In this document: positions 33,316 to 45,581 of the stretch, piece after piece
Layout of the letters: every line of letters starts with the position of its first letter
How positions within the stretch are numbered: position 1 is the first letter of the stretch
Made by a program: the position numbers and the translations under genes
Notes under the pieces: generated by a model
What the model saw: the letters and a program-made list of their open reading frames with translations, nothing else
The model's database searches: none
What the model was told of the DNA's origin: nothing
Assembly: GCA_011947345.1 (NCBI GenBank)
Contig: JAAVTG010000117.1
Coordinates: 203,407 to 267,406, forward strand
Direction of reading: 5' to 3'
DNA length: 64,000 nucleotides
Origin: Phytophthora quininea
Lineage: Eukaryota > Oomycota > Peronosporomycetes > Peronosporales > Peronosporaceae

Positions 33316-33540
33316 GAGTCGAGGTGTATTGCTAGGCTAGATGTAGTAGCTTGCCACTGCGAACTAGAACCTAGCTTTATGTTGGACAAATGGCACTTGG
33401 CAATTTTCATGTATTTTATAAAACATTTTAAACGCCGGTACGTTTTAGATTGCACTACTGAGTAATTCGTGTGATAAGCTAAATCATCCCGCCGGAGCGT
33501 AGTGGAGGCGGGCGGTCCACAGCTGCATCCAACCATAACC

Positions 33541-33570
33541 CACCGCCGCGTAGCGGCGGCGCTCGGCTAG
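33541..33570 (+). repeat. Helitron 3' terminal hairpin and CTAG end (copy A)
   Basis: CCGCCGCGTAGCGGCGG forms a GC-rich hairpin, followed by CGCTCGGCTAG. CTAG is at 33567-33570 and the next base is T. This is the standard Helitron 3' terminus, where rolling-circle transposition stops. Confidence 0.9.
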
Positions 33571-36500
33571 TCTAGCCTAGAAATACACCTCAACTCCTAA
33601 TCGAAAATCTGCGTGTACACGATGTTTCTCGTGTACACTCCTCCGTCCGGGTCTACGAACTCTGGATACTCAATCAATGCCTTGAACTTGCTTCGAGAGG
33701 TCACGCGAGACAACGCCACATACAACTGGCCATGGGAAAAGCGCGGGAAGCCAAGTACAGCCCCAAGTTTAACACCGTCTGACCTTGGGCCTTGTTAATC
33801 GTCATGGCGAATGCTGGTTGCACGGGGACTGCTTTCGTCGTAGCCGGAAGGGGAAATCGGAGCTGTCGTCGTCGCTCACGAACATAATTCTCGGGATGAG
33901 TACTTCTTGGCCTGTTCGTTCTCCAGTCGTAATTGTTGCTCTAATGACGTGGTCCTTCAAGTCGACGATTCGCAGACGCGTCCCGTTGCACAGTCCAAGA
34001 TCCGGGTTCAGATTTCTCATCATCATGATGGGGATGCCCTTCTTGAGCTGTAGTCTGTGAGGTGGAATCCCGTTCATGTTCACCGAGTGGAGGAACTCCT
34101 GCTCGAACAACGTTTCGTCATCATCCTCCACCGAGTCTACCGACAAATACTCCCGCGCTGTCTCCGGAAGTCGAGCTGCGACTGCCTCGTTGATTCTCCG
34201 TACCGTCTCGTTCGTAGTCGTCAAAATGGTCCGACTGGCAAAATATTCATCCGTTGCAACCTCCGGATTCGCAACGTCGGCATACATTGCGTCAATGATG
34301 CGGGTCATACCCCTTGCCCCCTGGAGCTATTTCCTCGTCCTCGTTGTCTTCTACAGAAGGATTCGGGATCAGTATATCAGCTGGAATCTTCATGTAGTCA
34401 TTGCCGAGATCAGCACGTTTTCGTGCCGACCCTCTCCAACAGCAAGCAAAAATTCAGAGAAAGAGAGGATATCCTCGTCGCTTTCTCCTGTCCCCTCGCT
34501 CCCAATGCGCATATTCTGTGTTAACCGAACCTGCAAAAGTGTCTCCACAGAGGCGATTCCTTTATAAACGCGTTGATCGTTTCTGCAGGCGTGCCTCTCT
34601 TCACGACAGGAAGGATCTGGCGGAAATCTCCTGAGAGCACAAAAACCTTTCCGCCGAAAGGCTCCTGGAGTTATCCATAATGTCCCGTAGCGTTCGGTCG
34701 ACAGCCTCAAACGCGTGGCGATGCGTCATCGGAGCTTCATCCCAAATGACCAAACTGGTCTGCTGGATAAGCTTGCGCAGGTGCGACTGTTTGAAAATCG
34801 AACACGTAGAATCCTTGTCCAGTTTCAGCGGAATTTTGAAAGTAGAATGCGCCGTACGCCCGCCCATGAGAAGCAGAGACGCGATTCCACTGGATGCAAC
34901 AGCAAGTGCAATCTTCCCATCCAGACGCACCCTGGCCAAAATGTGTCGAAGTAGCGTAGACTTTCCCGTTCCACCAGGCCCATCAACAAAGAAAAGCTTT
35001 TGTGAAATTTCCCGCGTGGATGACCTGCCCCGTCGTTACGCGAAGCGCTGGCCGTCGATACCTCATGTCCTGACTCGGCTTCGACGGCTTGTATGATCTG
35101 GTCGAATACGGCTTTCTGCCCTTCGTTGAGTTTGGCCTCGTCGCGAACAATAGCCTCCAATGTCCTTGTGCTGTAGCTTTTCTCGCGGCGTATGAGATTG
35201 TTGTCGAGAAGGGACTCTCGAACCAAACTCGGGAAATCACTCAACTGCGGAAGGTCAAAATCGGTCACAGCATACCCACTCACCTTTAGCAAATCGTTCA
35301 CGCTTTTTAGCGTCTCAAACATCACCACAGTCTCTCGTGTAGACTCGGGAGATCCCGGTGCTTATGCGCTATGTCCCGATTCAATTCCTCATAGAATTGG
35401 TCCCACAACCCACGGACGTCGCTTGGCATCGAGTACACTAACAGTGTACTGAAGAGCTGTCGAAGTTGGTATGGCATCTGAAAACTTGCAGCCTCTGTCA
35501 TGCATGCAACCCACTCTTGGTCGTTGTCAAGATATCCCAATTGTAACGCTGCATCCCTAAACGTGGGACATACGACGCCGTTAACTGTCCGTATATCCTC
35601 GAACGATGTAGGTCCTCTTCGATTGCAGAGCAGTATTCGGAGGAAAAACTTCTCGCCATCCCGGGGGACACATGAACCAATCTTCCGAGTGCCGCTCTAT
35701 ACTGCTTACGCCGAACCCACTGCTTCTCGTTCCAAACGAACTCCTTGGGGATGTCTTTGTACAGCATCGTCTTCGCGATCTGGTTCTCTGGGGCATCGCT
35801 CTGACATAATTCAAAAACCTCGTGAGGTGCGTGTGCGCGCTTCTTTCCAGAATCGCGGTGGGATCTTCCCTTACGTCGAAATGAATCATATGCTCTCTCT
35901 CCAAATGCACGGTAAGTTGCACGACAGAGTGAGTTTTCCCTTGAACCGCGTAATTCAGAAGCCGGATGCACACCTCCACAGGGAAATATACCGAGCATCT
36001 AAATATCGCAGGATTTCGTTTGGCTCCTCGCTCAGGCGTTGCTCAGACGGACGACCATTGCCCGAATCGACGACGACGATTGTCATGACGGTCCTATCTG
36101 ATCCCTTGTACACGTACTTGTAAATATACTTGACCGCGGTGATTCCAGTACAAACCTCTACGTTGATGTGGCAATCGTACTTCTGAGAGAAGTACGGGTT
36201 ATAGGGACCACCCACTTGTTTGCGGTGGCATTATCATACTTCCGCCCTTTGAACTTTAGAACTCCCGCACTCCGCTCGCGGCGTTTATACTCTGGATATC
36301 CATTCACATCCGCCTGAGTCGCCGTATTCAACTTTTCGGAAAACCTTTGGAGCACTTCCCGTCTTTCATGCAAGCACAATTGGGATTCGCGGCGCCACAC
36401 GGGCCGTGCATCATACACGTCATCACGGTCTTGTAAAGATCAGGGTTGGTCGCCTCGTCGGGTATTTCGGCGGACACCATCGCATCAATCACTTCTCGGC

Positions 36501-39500
36501 TTCGCGGCTTATCCTGATCATCCAGAATAATCAATATGTGTGCATGCGGCAGACCTCGCTTCTGAAACTCCACAACGTAAATCCGAGCACGAACACGGCC
36601 CAACACACCGGCGTCCAAATCTGCAAGTAATTCCCGCAATTTCTGGTTCCAGACACGCGCAACGATATCGGGACGGTCCTGTGCGGTCTGTCCTTCCGAC
36701 AGCTCACTTGTAATTTCACTCCACTCTGGGTTGCAAGTCATCGTCATGAAAATATCTGGCTTTCCGTACTCGGCCACAATTGTCATAGAGTCCTTGTAGC
36801 ATTTGTACATGTATCGGGGGCTACCAGTATAGGTCGCTGGTAGAATCCGCCGCAAGCCATACTGGTTCAGGAAATGTTTTTGCTGACGGCCCCCAGAACC
36901 CGCGTGGCTCTCCTCATCACGCATCTCAACCGCACTCTCGTTGATGTAGGCGTCTTCCACACCTCTGTACAGGTCCGCGCGGATCTCTTTCTGGTTATTC
37001 GCAACCCACCTTAAACTATCCTGCTCCACTTTAGCTCGTTGATCCACACACCATTGCTGAAAAAGCCGACCACCGAGATGTAGCACTGATCCATCACCCG
37101 GCTTAGGGAACAAACGAAAAGCCGTGAACTCTCGAAGAGACATCTTGGGCTCCTTCCGACGTGTCTGGCCGTTTGCATAGGTATCGGTGAAAGACCATCC
37201 TAACTCTCCGCTTGGAAAAAGCAACGGGTACTGGAGTGGGTCGTACATCGGGTTCGTCTCGAACAAACGGAGGAGACGCCGCTGCTTCGTGTAGATGATA
37301 AGGTCTCTGTGTTTGTCGAGGTTTCCGTCCTCCACCAGTGTCGCCCCAACCTCAGACACGGTTGGTAAATTTGTTGTGCCAGGTCGCCTGCGATCCGCGT
37401 ACAGGTTAAACTGGAGATCCACGATCTCTTTCCCGTCCGCTACCTCTTTCCGAAGGAGCTCTCCAAAATTCAAGAACTGCTGCCCGAAAGGATTAACTGT
37501 TGCCATCATGTGCTCAAGGGTTCCCAGTTTTCCCGGTCCAAGTGAGCAAAAATGCCTTCGCGACGCGCTGCCCGTTTATGCATATCCGGATCTACGATGT
37601 AAATCTGTGCGAACTTCGCAGGTGCTGGTTGGCTTGTGTCGAAGTAGTCGATCGACGGGAGTAGAGAACCGAGATAGTGACCCATGGCACCTTGGATCCT
37701 GTACGTGTAAACACCGCGCTGCCCCTGCACCGAAGTATCCTCTCTCACGCGTTGAATGGCGGAGCTATCACTTCTAGACGCCCCGATGGACGTGAAAGCA
37801 AACACCTGGTTGTACGCACGGATGTGTTCTCTGAACTCCTGCTCTCGATAAAAGTCGTGGAGGTAATTGGGAGCTGCTTTCAATCCCGGTAGCTGTACCT
37901 TTCCCTTCAGACAACATGAGAAAGCAGATTCACCCGGCCATTTCCAGGCCCCACACCAAGCACACTGTATCTGATCTGGAAGCTTGTGCCGACCGTCTTC
38001 AACATTTTTCCCAGACACCTTGGACTTGCAGAAGCTCTCGTGGTTACACAGTGCGTGACCGCGTCGAGGGCAACGGTTTCTAACCCGCCTGTTCGCGTTT
38101 TCGGCCTCGCGTCGCTCCGCACGCTGTGCCTCCGTTTGGGCGTCATGCCTCTGTCGACGCCGCAATGTATCACGTTCCAGAGCTGCCTCCCGTTCGTGGT
38201 TTCCTTGGAGTATACGCCGAACTTCATGATCGATGCGATTACGTTCACGTTCCGCCTCACGCTCGGCTTCTGTCAGGAGCGATCGTCGAGATTCTTGGCT
38301 TGCTCGCGCTTCCTCGTGGCGACTTGTACGTTCCTCTGCAGTCTCGTCATTGCGCCTAGCCTCCTGATAGACGCGATCACGCTCTCGAACTTCCTCCTGC
38401 GCCTCCTCGGTTCGATTTGCACGCCGAGCTTCTTGGTACAATCTGTCATGTTCTCTCCTGGCCTGAACCTGGTCTTCTTTCTTCCTGGCTCGTCGAATCC
38501 GCTGCAGCTCTCGATTCCGTGTCCGAGTACGTTCTTTCTGAGATGCGGTCATGTTGGCTCTCCGTTTCCGCGCGTTCTCGGCTTTCTTCGCACGGATCCT
38601 CTCCGCTTCGTCTGGTTCAGGTATTACCGCACTTGGTGCAGGAGTTGCCACCGTCACGGGGCAATTTCTCCCACAGACTCGGCGTAACGTCGTTGATGTT
38701 CTGCTGGGTCATCTTCCTCCTGCTTACCTTCTTGATCGCCACTTATGTCGACAGCTGGTGCTTGGACCTCCCGAGTTGTGATGTGGTCCGCGTTCAACGT
38801 TAACGCTTCCAGAGCCTTGTTGAGATTACATCGCCTGCTACTTCGTCTTCGTTGGCGCTTCCGCTTGTCCGCACGATCCTCAGGTCCGCATGGAGTCGCG
38901 TTAACGCGTTCGTTCTCCCGCAACTCTTTTTCTATGTCCTCGCGCGTCCGCTTGCGCTTGGGTCGCGCCATGGCGTCCTGTGGACACGAAACAGAGTCAC
39001 ACAGCGCGTTAGACATTACGTCTAAGTACGTCCACATTTTTATATGCAGGTTGGAGTCTTGATCTCGGATCTTGGGTCTTGTGCGTCGTTTTTGTTGAGT
39101 GTGTTTGCATCTGCGTACTGCCTGGCGTGCCAGCTCCCTTCGAAATAAGCCGCAAACATATCCCGCCTACAACATACCCAAAAATGGGTACGGAGTGGTT
39201 TTTGCTGCACCATAAATGGCACCGTCGGCAAGTCCAGGTTTGAGCGCCCGGGCAGTACTGAGAGTCTTCGTGCGATATCCGTTGCACATCGCTTTTCAGC
39301 GGAAGCTCGACATCAACAGGTCGAAAGCTTCGGGTAAATTTGGCCAATAGGCAGGCGCCATAGTGTGCTCTCACTCAGAGTGGGTGGTGGGCCGCAGCCC
39401 CTTAGCACGACACCCCCAGCGCAAGCGCTGGGCCATATACTTCACCCTAACTTCCTCCCAGGAGTCTAGGACTATCTGTGCGTGGTGGCTTCGTCTCCAC

Positions 39501-39783
39501 TTAAGTCTAACATGCATACATGCAACGCACCTTTCCGCCCGCGCGCGCTTCTTCTTTTGAATTTGGGGGCAAACGTCCCAGTAAAGTACGAATTGGTGTG
39601 GTCCACTTTCTCGGGCCGCCTTCGCTCCGCTCGGCAGCGATTGGCTGAAACTCTTTTGGCGAATGGGCGCCGCCGTCGCTGGCGCTCGGCAGCCAATGGC
39701 AGCGCCGGATCTTGTCCATCGAAACTCGGCGACGGACCGACAGACAAACGGACAGACAGCAAGTCTCTTGTAGTAGTCTAAGA
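33571..39783 (-). mobile_element. Helitron unit 1 (long, Rep-helicase-bearing)
   Basis: 6,213 bp here plus its displaced 3' tail (52036-52260), about 6.44 kb in all. Its 5' end (minus strand) is TCTTAGACTACTACAAGAGA. It shares the first ~200 bp and the last ~1.2 kb with the short copies and has the full Rep-helicase between. It is the likely source of proteins for the family, although its gene is broken as read. Confidence 0.9.
33597..38971 (-). pseudogene. Helitron unit 1 Rep-helicase
   Basis: From the ATG at 38971 (MARPKRKRTREDIEKELREN) the protein has a very basic, coiled, Arg/Glu-rich region of about 150 residues (38600-38050). Cys pairs come next (CNHESFC, CAWCGAWKW). The Rep domain contains IFMTMTCNPEW, the HUH motif KRGLPHAHILIIL (about 36550) and the tyrosine region KYIYKYVYKG (about 36120). 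The helicase has LNEGQKAVFDQII, a Walker A (about 34960-34985, spanning a frame break), Walker B LVIWDEAPMTH and a phosphate-sensing region. It ends with TINKAQGQT and LYVALSRV motifs and a TAG at 33597. At least eight single-base frame breaks are present, including one shared with copy A and unit 2. The expected length is about 1,790 residues, normal for Helitrons. Confidence 0.9.
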
Positions 39784-40023
39784 CTAGCCGAGCGCCGCCG
39801 CTACGCGGCGGTGGGTTATGGTTGGATGCAGCTGTGTGGACCGCCCGCCTCCGCTACGCTCCAGCGGGATGATGTAGCTTTTCACACGAACTACTAAGTA
39901 GTTTAATCTAAAACGTACAGGTGTATAAAATGTTTCATGAAAATTGCCATTTGTCCAAATAAAGCTAGGTTCTAGTTCGCAGTGGCAAGCTACTACATCT
40001 AGCCTAGCAATACACCTCGACTC

Positions 40024-40974
40024 CTAATCAAAAATCTGCGTGTACACAATATTTCTCGTGTACACTCCTCCGTCCGGGTCTACGATCTCTGGATACTCAA
40101 TCAATGCCTTGAACTTGCTTCGGGATGTCACGCGAGACAACGCCACATACAACTGGCCATGCGAAAAGCACGGGAAGCCAAGTACAGCCCCAAGTTTAAC
40201 ACCGTCTGACCTTGGGCCTTGTTAATCGTCATGGCGAATGCTGGTTGCACGGGGACTGCTTTCGTCGTAGCCGGAAGGGGAAATCGGAGTTGTCGTCGTC
40301 GCTCACGAACATAATTCTCGGGATGAGTACTTCTTGGCCTGTTCGTTCTCCAGTCATAATTGTTGCTCTAATGACGTGGTCCTTCAAGTCGACGATTCGC
40401 AGACGCGTTCCGTTGCACAGTCCAAGATCCGGGTTCAGATTTCTCATCATCATGATGGGGATGCCCTTCTTGAGCTGTAGTCTGTGAGGTGGAATCCCGT
40501 TCATGTTCACCGAGTGGAGGAACTCCTGCTCGAACAACGTTCCGTCATCATCCTCCACCGAGTCTACCGACAAATACTCCCGCGCTGTCTCCGGAAGTCG
40601 AGCTGCGACTGCCTCGTTGATTCTCCGTACCGTCTCGTTCGTAGTCGTCAAAATGGTCCGACTGGCAAAATATTCATCCGTTGCAACCTCCGGATTCGCA
40701 ACGTCGGCATACATTGCGTCAATGATGCGGGTCATACCCCTTGGTATTGCCCCTGGAGAAATTTCCTCGTCCTCGTCGTCTTCTACAGGAGGATCTGGGA
40801 TCAGCATATCAGCTGGAACCTTGGTGTAGTCATTGCCAAGGCCAGCACGTTTTCGTGCCGACCCTCTCCAACGGCAAGCACAAAATCAGAGAAGGAGAAG
40901 ATATCCTCATCGTTTGGTTCCTCGCGCGGGCGGGCCAACGGACGACTATCACCTGGAACGACCACGATCGTCAT
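40024..40974 (-). pseudogene. Helitron helicase C-terminal fragment, unit 2
   Basis: It has the same layout as copy A. The main frame (40229-40807) is intact and reads MLIPDPPVEDDEDEEISPGA through RLRRKQ. Frame breaks lie on both sides: near 40250 before the TINKAQ motif, and near 40850 after the Rep remnant. Confidence 0.85.
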
Positions 40975-41108
40975 CACGGTCCTATCCGAACTTTACGCTG
41001 TTGCCCGTTTCACCACTGGTTTTGTATCAATACATTTGCATCAATACACATATAACACAAATTTAACCGACTTGGCCGAAATGAACACAAATGTATTGGC
41101 GGAGTCTA

Positions 41109-41513
41109 TTAACAGCCAATGTCCTGTCCCTGGCGGTAGCGACGGCGACGCGCGGTCTGTCGCTGGCGGACTCGGCGGCGTCGATGACGGTGGCGAGCTT
41201 CGCGACGTGGTAGTGGCGGCGGCAGCGGCGGCGGGCCGATGGTGACCGCCACCAGGGCCATGGTCTCCTGTCGCCGGTCCAACCGTGGCAGCGGCTGCTC
41301 GGCGGCGGTGCTGTGCCAGAAGCGGCGCTGGCCGTCGCACGCCCGACACCGCCGCGATGCGCTCCTGGCGCGTGGCCTCTCGAAGGCATCCCACTCGAGG
41401 AGCTCCTCGCAGCAAACGCAGCGGAGGCACTGGTTGCCAAGGCCGTCGAGGTCGAGCGGCGCACGCGTGACCTCGGCAGAGCAGCGAGCGCAGGTAACGT
41501 TCCCACGCTCCAT
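41109..41513 (-). CDS. Cys-motif ORF, unit 2
   Basis: 134 residues from MERGNVTCARC with all CxxC pairs kept. A Pro-rich stretch (TIGPPPLPPPLP) and an Arg-rich tail ending QGQDIGC follow the core. A frame open upstream of the ATG (to 41576) encodes only low-complexity Ser/Pro sequence. Confidence 0.55.
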   Translation of the reverse strand: MERGNVTCARCSAEVTRAPLDLDGLGNQCLRCVCCEELLEWDAFERPRARSASRRCRACDGQRRFWHSTAAEQPLPRLDRRQETMALVAVTIGPPPLPPPLPRREARHRHRRRRVRQRQTARRRRYRQGQDIGC

Positions 41514-42093
41514 CGCGTTTGGCTTTGGTGTTGGTTGAGGGGAGGAGGAGGGGGGGGCTACTATCGACCTCTTCATTAAGTACGTTTGGTGTGGACCACC
41601 CTACTATTGGTGTGGACCACCCTACTATTCCAGTAAAGTACGAATTGGTGTGGTCCACGTCTCGGGCCGCCTTCGCTCCGCTCGGCAGCGATTGGCCGAA
41701 ACTCTTTTGGCGAATGGGCGCCGCCGTCGCTGGCGCTCGGCAGCCAATGGCAGCGCCGGATCTTGTCCATCGAAACTCGGCGACGGACCGACCGACAGAC
41801 TGACAGACAAACGGACAGACAGCAAGTCTCTAGTAGTAGTCTAAGACTAGCCGAGCGCCGCCGCTACGCGGCGGTGGGTTATGGTTGGATGCAGCTGTGT
41901 GGACCGCCCGCCTCCGCTTCGCTCCGGCGGGGTGATTTAGCTTTTACACGAACTACTAAGTAGTGCAATCTAAAACATACAGGCGTATAAAATGTTTCGT
42001 GAAAATTGCCAAGTGCCATTTGTCCAACATAAAGCTAGGTTCTAGTTCGCAGTGGCAAGCTACTACATCTAGCCTAGCAATGCACCTCGACTC

Positions 42094-42879
42094 CTAATCA
42101 AAAATCTGCGTGTACACGATGTTTCTCGTGTACACTCCTCCGTCCGGGTCTACGAACTCTGGATACTCAATCAATGCCTTGAACTTGCTTCGGGATGTCA
42201 CGCGAGACAACGCCACATACAACTGGCCATGGGAAAAGCGCGGGGAAGCCAAGTACAGCCCCAAGTTTAACACCGTCTGACCTTGGGCCTTGTTAATCGT
42301 CATGGCGAATGCTGGTTGCACGGGGAACTGCTTTCGTCGTAGCCGGAAGGGGAAATCGGAGCTGTCGTCGTCGCTCACGAACATAATTCTCGGGATGAGT
42401 ACTTCTTGGCCTGTTCGTTCTCCAGTCATAATTGTTGCTCTAATGACGTGGTCCTTCAAGTCGACGATTCGCAGACGCGTCCCGTTGCACAGTCCAAGAT
42501 CCGGGTTCAGATTTCTCATCATCATGATGGGGATGCCCTTCTTGAGCAGTAGTCTGTGAGGTGGAATCCCGTTCATGTTCACCGAGTGGAGGAACTCCTG
42601 CTCGAAAAACGTTCCGTCATCATCCTCCACCGAGTCCACCGACAAATACTCCCGCGCTGTCTCCGGAAGTCGAGCTGCGACTGCCTCGTTGATTCTCCGT
42701 ACCGTCTCGTTCGTAGTCGTCAAAATGGTCCGACTGGCAAAATATTCATCCGTTGCAACCTCCGGATTCGCAACGTCGGCATACATTGCGTCAATGATGC
42801 GGGTCATACCCCTTGGTATTGCCCCTGGAGCTATTTCCTCGTCCTCGTTGTCTTCTACAGGAGGATCCGGGATCAGCAT
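42094..42879 (-). CDS. Helitron helicase C-terminal domain, unit 3, uninterrupted
   Basis: One open frame of 261 residues runs from MLIPDPPVEDNEDEEIAPGA through KQFPVQPAFAMTINKAQGQT to the end NIVYTQIFD, so the last helicase motifs are in one frame here. The upstream Rep remnant (ATG near 43045) is out of frame. Walker motifs are absent, so ATPase activity is not expected. Confidence 0.8.
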   Translation of the reverse strand: MLIPDPPVEDNEDEEIAPGAIPRGMTRIIDAMYADVANPEVATDEYFASRTILTTTNETVRRINEAVAARLPETAREYLSVDSVEDDDGTFFEQEFLHSVNMNGIPPHRLLLKKGIPIMMMRNLNPDLGLCNGTRLRIVDLKDHVIRATIMTGERTGQEVLIPRIMFVSDDDSSDFPFRLRRKQFPVQPAFAMTINKAQGQTVLNLGLYLASPRFSHGQLYVALSRVTSRSKFKALIEYPEFVDPDGGVYTRNIVYTQIFD

Positions 42880-43153
42880 ATCAGCTGGAATCTTGATGCA
42901 GTCATTGCCAAGGTCAGCACGTTTTCGTGCCGACCCTCTCCAACAGCAAGCAAAAAATCAGAGAAGGAGAGGATATCCTCGTCGTTTGGCTTCTCGCGCG
43001 GGCGGGCCAACGGACGACTATCACCTGGAACGACCACGATCGTCATCACGGTCCTATCCGAACGTTACGCTGTTGCCCGTTTTACCAGTTTTTACATCGA
43101 TACACAATATGACACAAATTTAACCCAATTGAAAATGGGTGTATTGATGTTGG

Positions 43154-43552
43154 TTATTTACAGCCAATGTCCTGTCCCTGGCGGTAGCGACGGCGACGCG
43201 CGGTCTGTCGCTGGCGGCGTCGACGACGGTGGCGAGCTTCGCGAGGTGGTAGTGGCGGCGGCAGCGGCGGTGGGCCGATGGTGACCGCCACCAGGGCCAT
43301 GGTCTCCTGCCGCCGGTCCAACCGTGGCAGCGGCTGCTCGGCGGCGGTGCTGTGCCAGAAGCGGCGCTGGCCGTCGCACGCCCGACACCGCCGCGATGCG
43401 CTCCTGGCGCGTGGCCTCTCGAAGGCATCCCACTCGAGGAGCTCCTCGCAGCAAACGCAGCGGAGGCACTGGTTGCCAAGGCCGTCGAGGTCGAGCGGCG
43501 CACGCGTGACCTCGGCAGAGCAGCGAGCGCAGGTAACGTTCCCACGCTCCAT
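43154..43552 (-). CDS. Cys-motif ORF, unit 3
   Basis: 132 residues, nearly identical to unit 2 in the Cys-motif core. It differs in the Arg-rich tail through a small in-frame deletion (RRRRRQRQ in place of RHRRRRVRQRQ). Confidence 0.55.
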   Translation of the reverse strand: MERGNVTCARCSAEVTRAPLDLDGLGNQCLRCVCCEELLEWDAFERPRARSASRRCRACDGQRRFWHSTAAEQPLPRLDRRQETMALVAVTIGPPPLPPPLPPREARHRRRRRQRQTARRRRYRQGQDIGCK

Positions 43553-44126
43553 CGCGTTTGGCTTTGGTGTTGGTTGAGGGGAGGAGGAGGGGGGCTACTA
43601 TCGACCTCTTCATTAAGTACGTTTGGTGTGGACCACCCTACTATTGGTGTGGACCACCCTACTATTCCAGTAAAGTACGAATTGGTGTGGTCCACGTCTC
43701 GGGCCGCCTTCGCTCCGCTCGGCAGCGATTGGCCGAAACTCTTTTGGCGAATGGGCGCCGCCGTCGCTGGCGCTCGGCAGCCAATGGCAGCGCCGGATCT
43801 TGTCCATCGAAACTCGGCGACGGACCGACCGACTGACAGACAAACGGACAGACAGCAAGTCTCTAGTAGTAGTCTAAGACTAGCCGAGCGCCGCCGCTAC
43901 GCGGCGGTGGGTTATGGTTGGATGCAGCTGTGTGGACTGCCCGCCTCTGCTACGCTCCGGCGGGATGATTTAGCTTTTACACGAACTACTAAGTAGTGCA
44001 ATCTAAATAATACAGGCGTATGAAATGTTTCATGAAAGATGCCAAGTGGCATTTGTCCAACATAAAGCTAGGTTCTAGTTCGCAGTGGCAAGCTACTACA
44101 TCTAGCCTAGAAATGCAACTCGGCTC

Positions 44127-45076
44127 CTAATCGAAAATCTGCGTGTACACGATGTTTCTCGTGTACACTCCTCCGTCCGGGTCTACGAACTCTGGATACT
44201 CAATCAACGCCTTCAACTTGCTTCGAGAGGTCACGCGAGACAACGCCACATACAACTGGCCATGGGAAAGCACGGGAAGCCAAGTACAACACCAAGTTTA
44301 ACACCGTCTGACCTTGGGCCTTGTTAATCGTCATGGCGAATGCTGGTTGCAGGGGAACTGCTTTCGTCGTAGCCGGAAGGGGAAATCGGAGCTGTCGTCG
44401 TCGCTCACGAACATAATTCTCGGGATGAGTGCTTCTTGGCCTGTTCGTTCTCCAGTCATAATTGTTGCTCTAATGACGTGGTCCTTCAAGTCGACGATTC
44501 GTAGACGCGTTCCGTTGCACAGTCCAAGATCCGGGTTCAGATTTCTCATCATCATGATGGGGATGCCCTTCTCGAGCAGTAGTCTGTGAGGTGGAATCCC
44601 GTTCATGTTCACCGAGTGGAGGAACTCCTGCTCGAAAAACGTTCCGTCATCATCCTCCACCGAGTCCACCGACAAACACTCCCGCGCTGTCTCCGGAAGT
44701 CGAGCTGCGACTGCCTCGTTGATTCTCCGTACCGTCTCGTTCGTAGTCGTCAAAATGGTCCGACTGGCAAAATATTCATCCGTTGCAACCTCCGGATTCG
44801 CAACGTCGGCATACATTGCGTCAATGATGCGGGTCATACCCCTTGGTATTGCCCCTGGAGCTATTTCCTCGTCCTCGTTGTCTTCTACAGGAGGATTCGG
44901 GATCAGCATATCAGCTGGAATCTTGATGCAGTCATTGCCAAGGTCAGCACGTTTTCGTGCCGACCCTCTCCAACAGCAAGCAAAAAATCAGAGAAGGAGA
45001 GGATATCCTCGTCGTTTGGCTTCTCGCGCGGGCGGGCCAACGGACGACTATCACCTGGAACGACCACGATCGTCAT
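44127..45076 (-). pseudogene. Helitron helicase C-terminal fragment, unit 4
   Basis: The main frame (44331-44909) reads MLIPNPPVEDNEDEEIAPGA to RLRRKQFPC, then shifts because of the unit 4/5 base loss near 44350. The last motifs continue in another frame to the TAG at 44127. Confidence 0.83.
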
Positions 45077-45149
45077 CACGGTCCTATCCGAACGTTACGC
45101 TGTTGCCCGTTTTACCAGTTTTTACATCGATACACAATATGACACAAAT

Positions 45150-45581
45150 TTAACCCAATTGAAAATGGGTGTATTGATGTTGGTTATTTACAGCCAATGT
45201 GCTTCCCTGGCGGTAGCGACGGCGACGCGCGGTCTGTCGCTGGCGGCGTCGACGACGGTGGCGAGCTTCGCGAGGTGGTAGTGGCGGCGGCAGCGGCGGC
45301 GGGCCGATGGTGACCGCCACCAGGGCCATGGTCTCCTGCCGCCGGTCCAACCGTGGCAGCGGCTGCTCGGCGGCGGTGCTGTGCCAGAAGCGGCGCTGGC
45401 CGTCGCACGCCCGACACCGCCGCGATGCGCTCCTGGCGCGTGGCCTCTCGAAGGCATCCCACTCGAGGAGCTCCTCGCAGCAAACGCAGCGGAGGCACTG
45501 GTTGCCAAGGCCGTCGAGGTCGAGCGGCGCACGCGTGACCTCGGCAGAGCAGCGAGCGCAGGTAACGTTCCCACGCTCCAT
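45150..45581 (-). CDS. Cys-motif ORF, unit 4
   Basis: 143 residues. The core is unchanged. The tail is longer than in units 2 and 3 because of a small deletion near 45200 (GTGCTTCCCTGG), which shifts it into a frame ending NNQHQYTHFQLG. Confidence 0.5.
   Translation of the reverse strand: MERGNVTCARCSAEVTRAPLDLDGLGNQCLRCVCCEELLEWDAFERPRARSASRRCRACDGQRRFWHSTAAEQPLPRLDRRQETMALVAVTIGPPPLPPPLPPREARHRRRRRQRQTARRRRYRQGSTLAVNNQHQYTHFQLG

Larger units (their letters stand above)
31678..33570 (+). mobile_element. Helitron copy A (short, non-autonomous, plus orientation)
   Basis: 1,893 bp. It begins TCTTAGACTACTAGAGACTT and ends with a hairpin and GGCTAG. The first ~212 bp match the 5' end of the long unit 1. 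A 21-bp tandem pair (31891-31932), the Cys-motif ORF, a small remnant of Rep, the C-terminal helicase domain and the 3' end follow in turn. Confidence 0.92.
39784..41846 (-). mobile_element. Helitron unit 2 (short)
   Basis: 2,063 bp, with CTAG at its left edge and GA (TC on the minus strand) at its right. The 5' variant TCTTAGACTACTACTAGAGA is shared with units 3 and 4. It carries the GCAGTCCCC frame-shift marker shared with copy A and unit 1. Confidence 0.92.
41847..43879 (-). mobile_element. Helitron unit 3 (short)
   Basis: 2,033 bp. The helicase piece is the least damaged of the short copies. The 5' variant is as in units 2 and 4. Confidence 0.92.

Noticed and set aside
40484..41245. Long plus-strand ORFs over the array units (e.g. 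253 codons at 40484-41245, and equivalents in units 3-7)
   Set aside because: They are antisense shadows of the helicase fragment and of the GC-rich Cys-motif ORF. They recur only because the units are repeats, and they have no domain.
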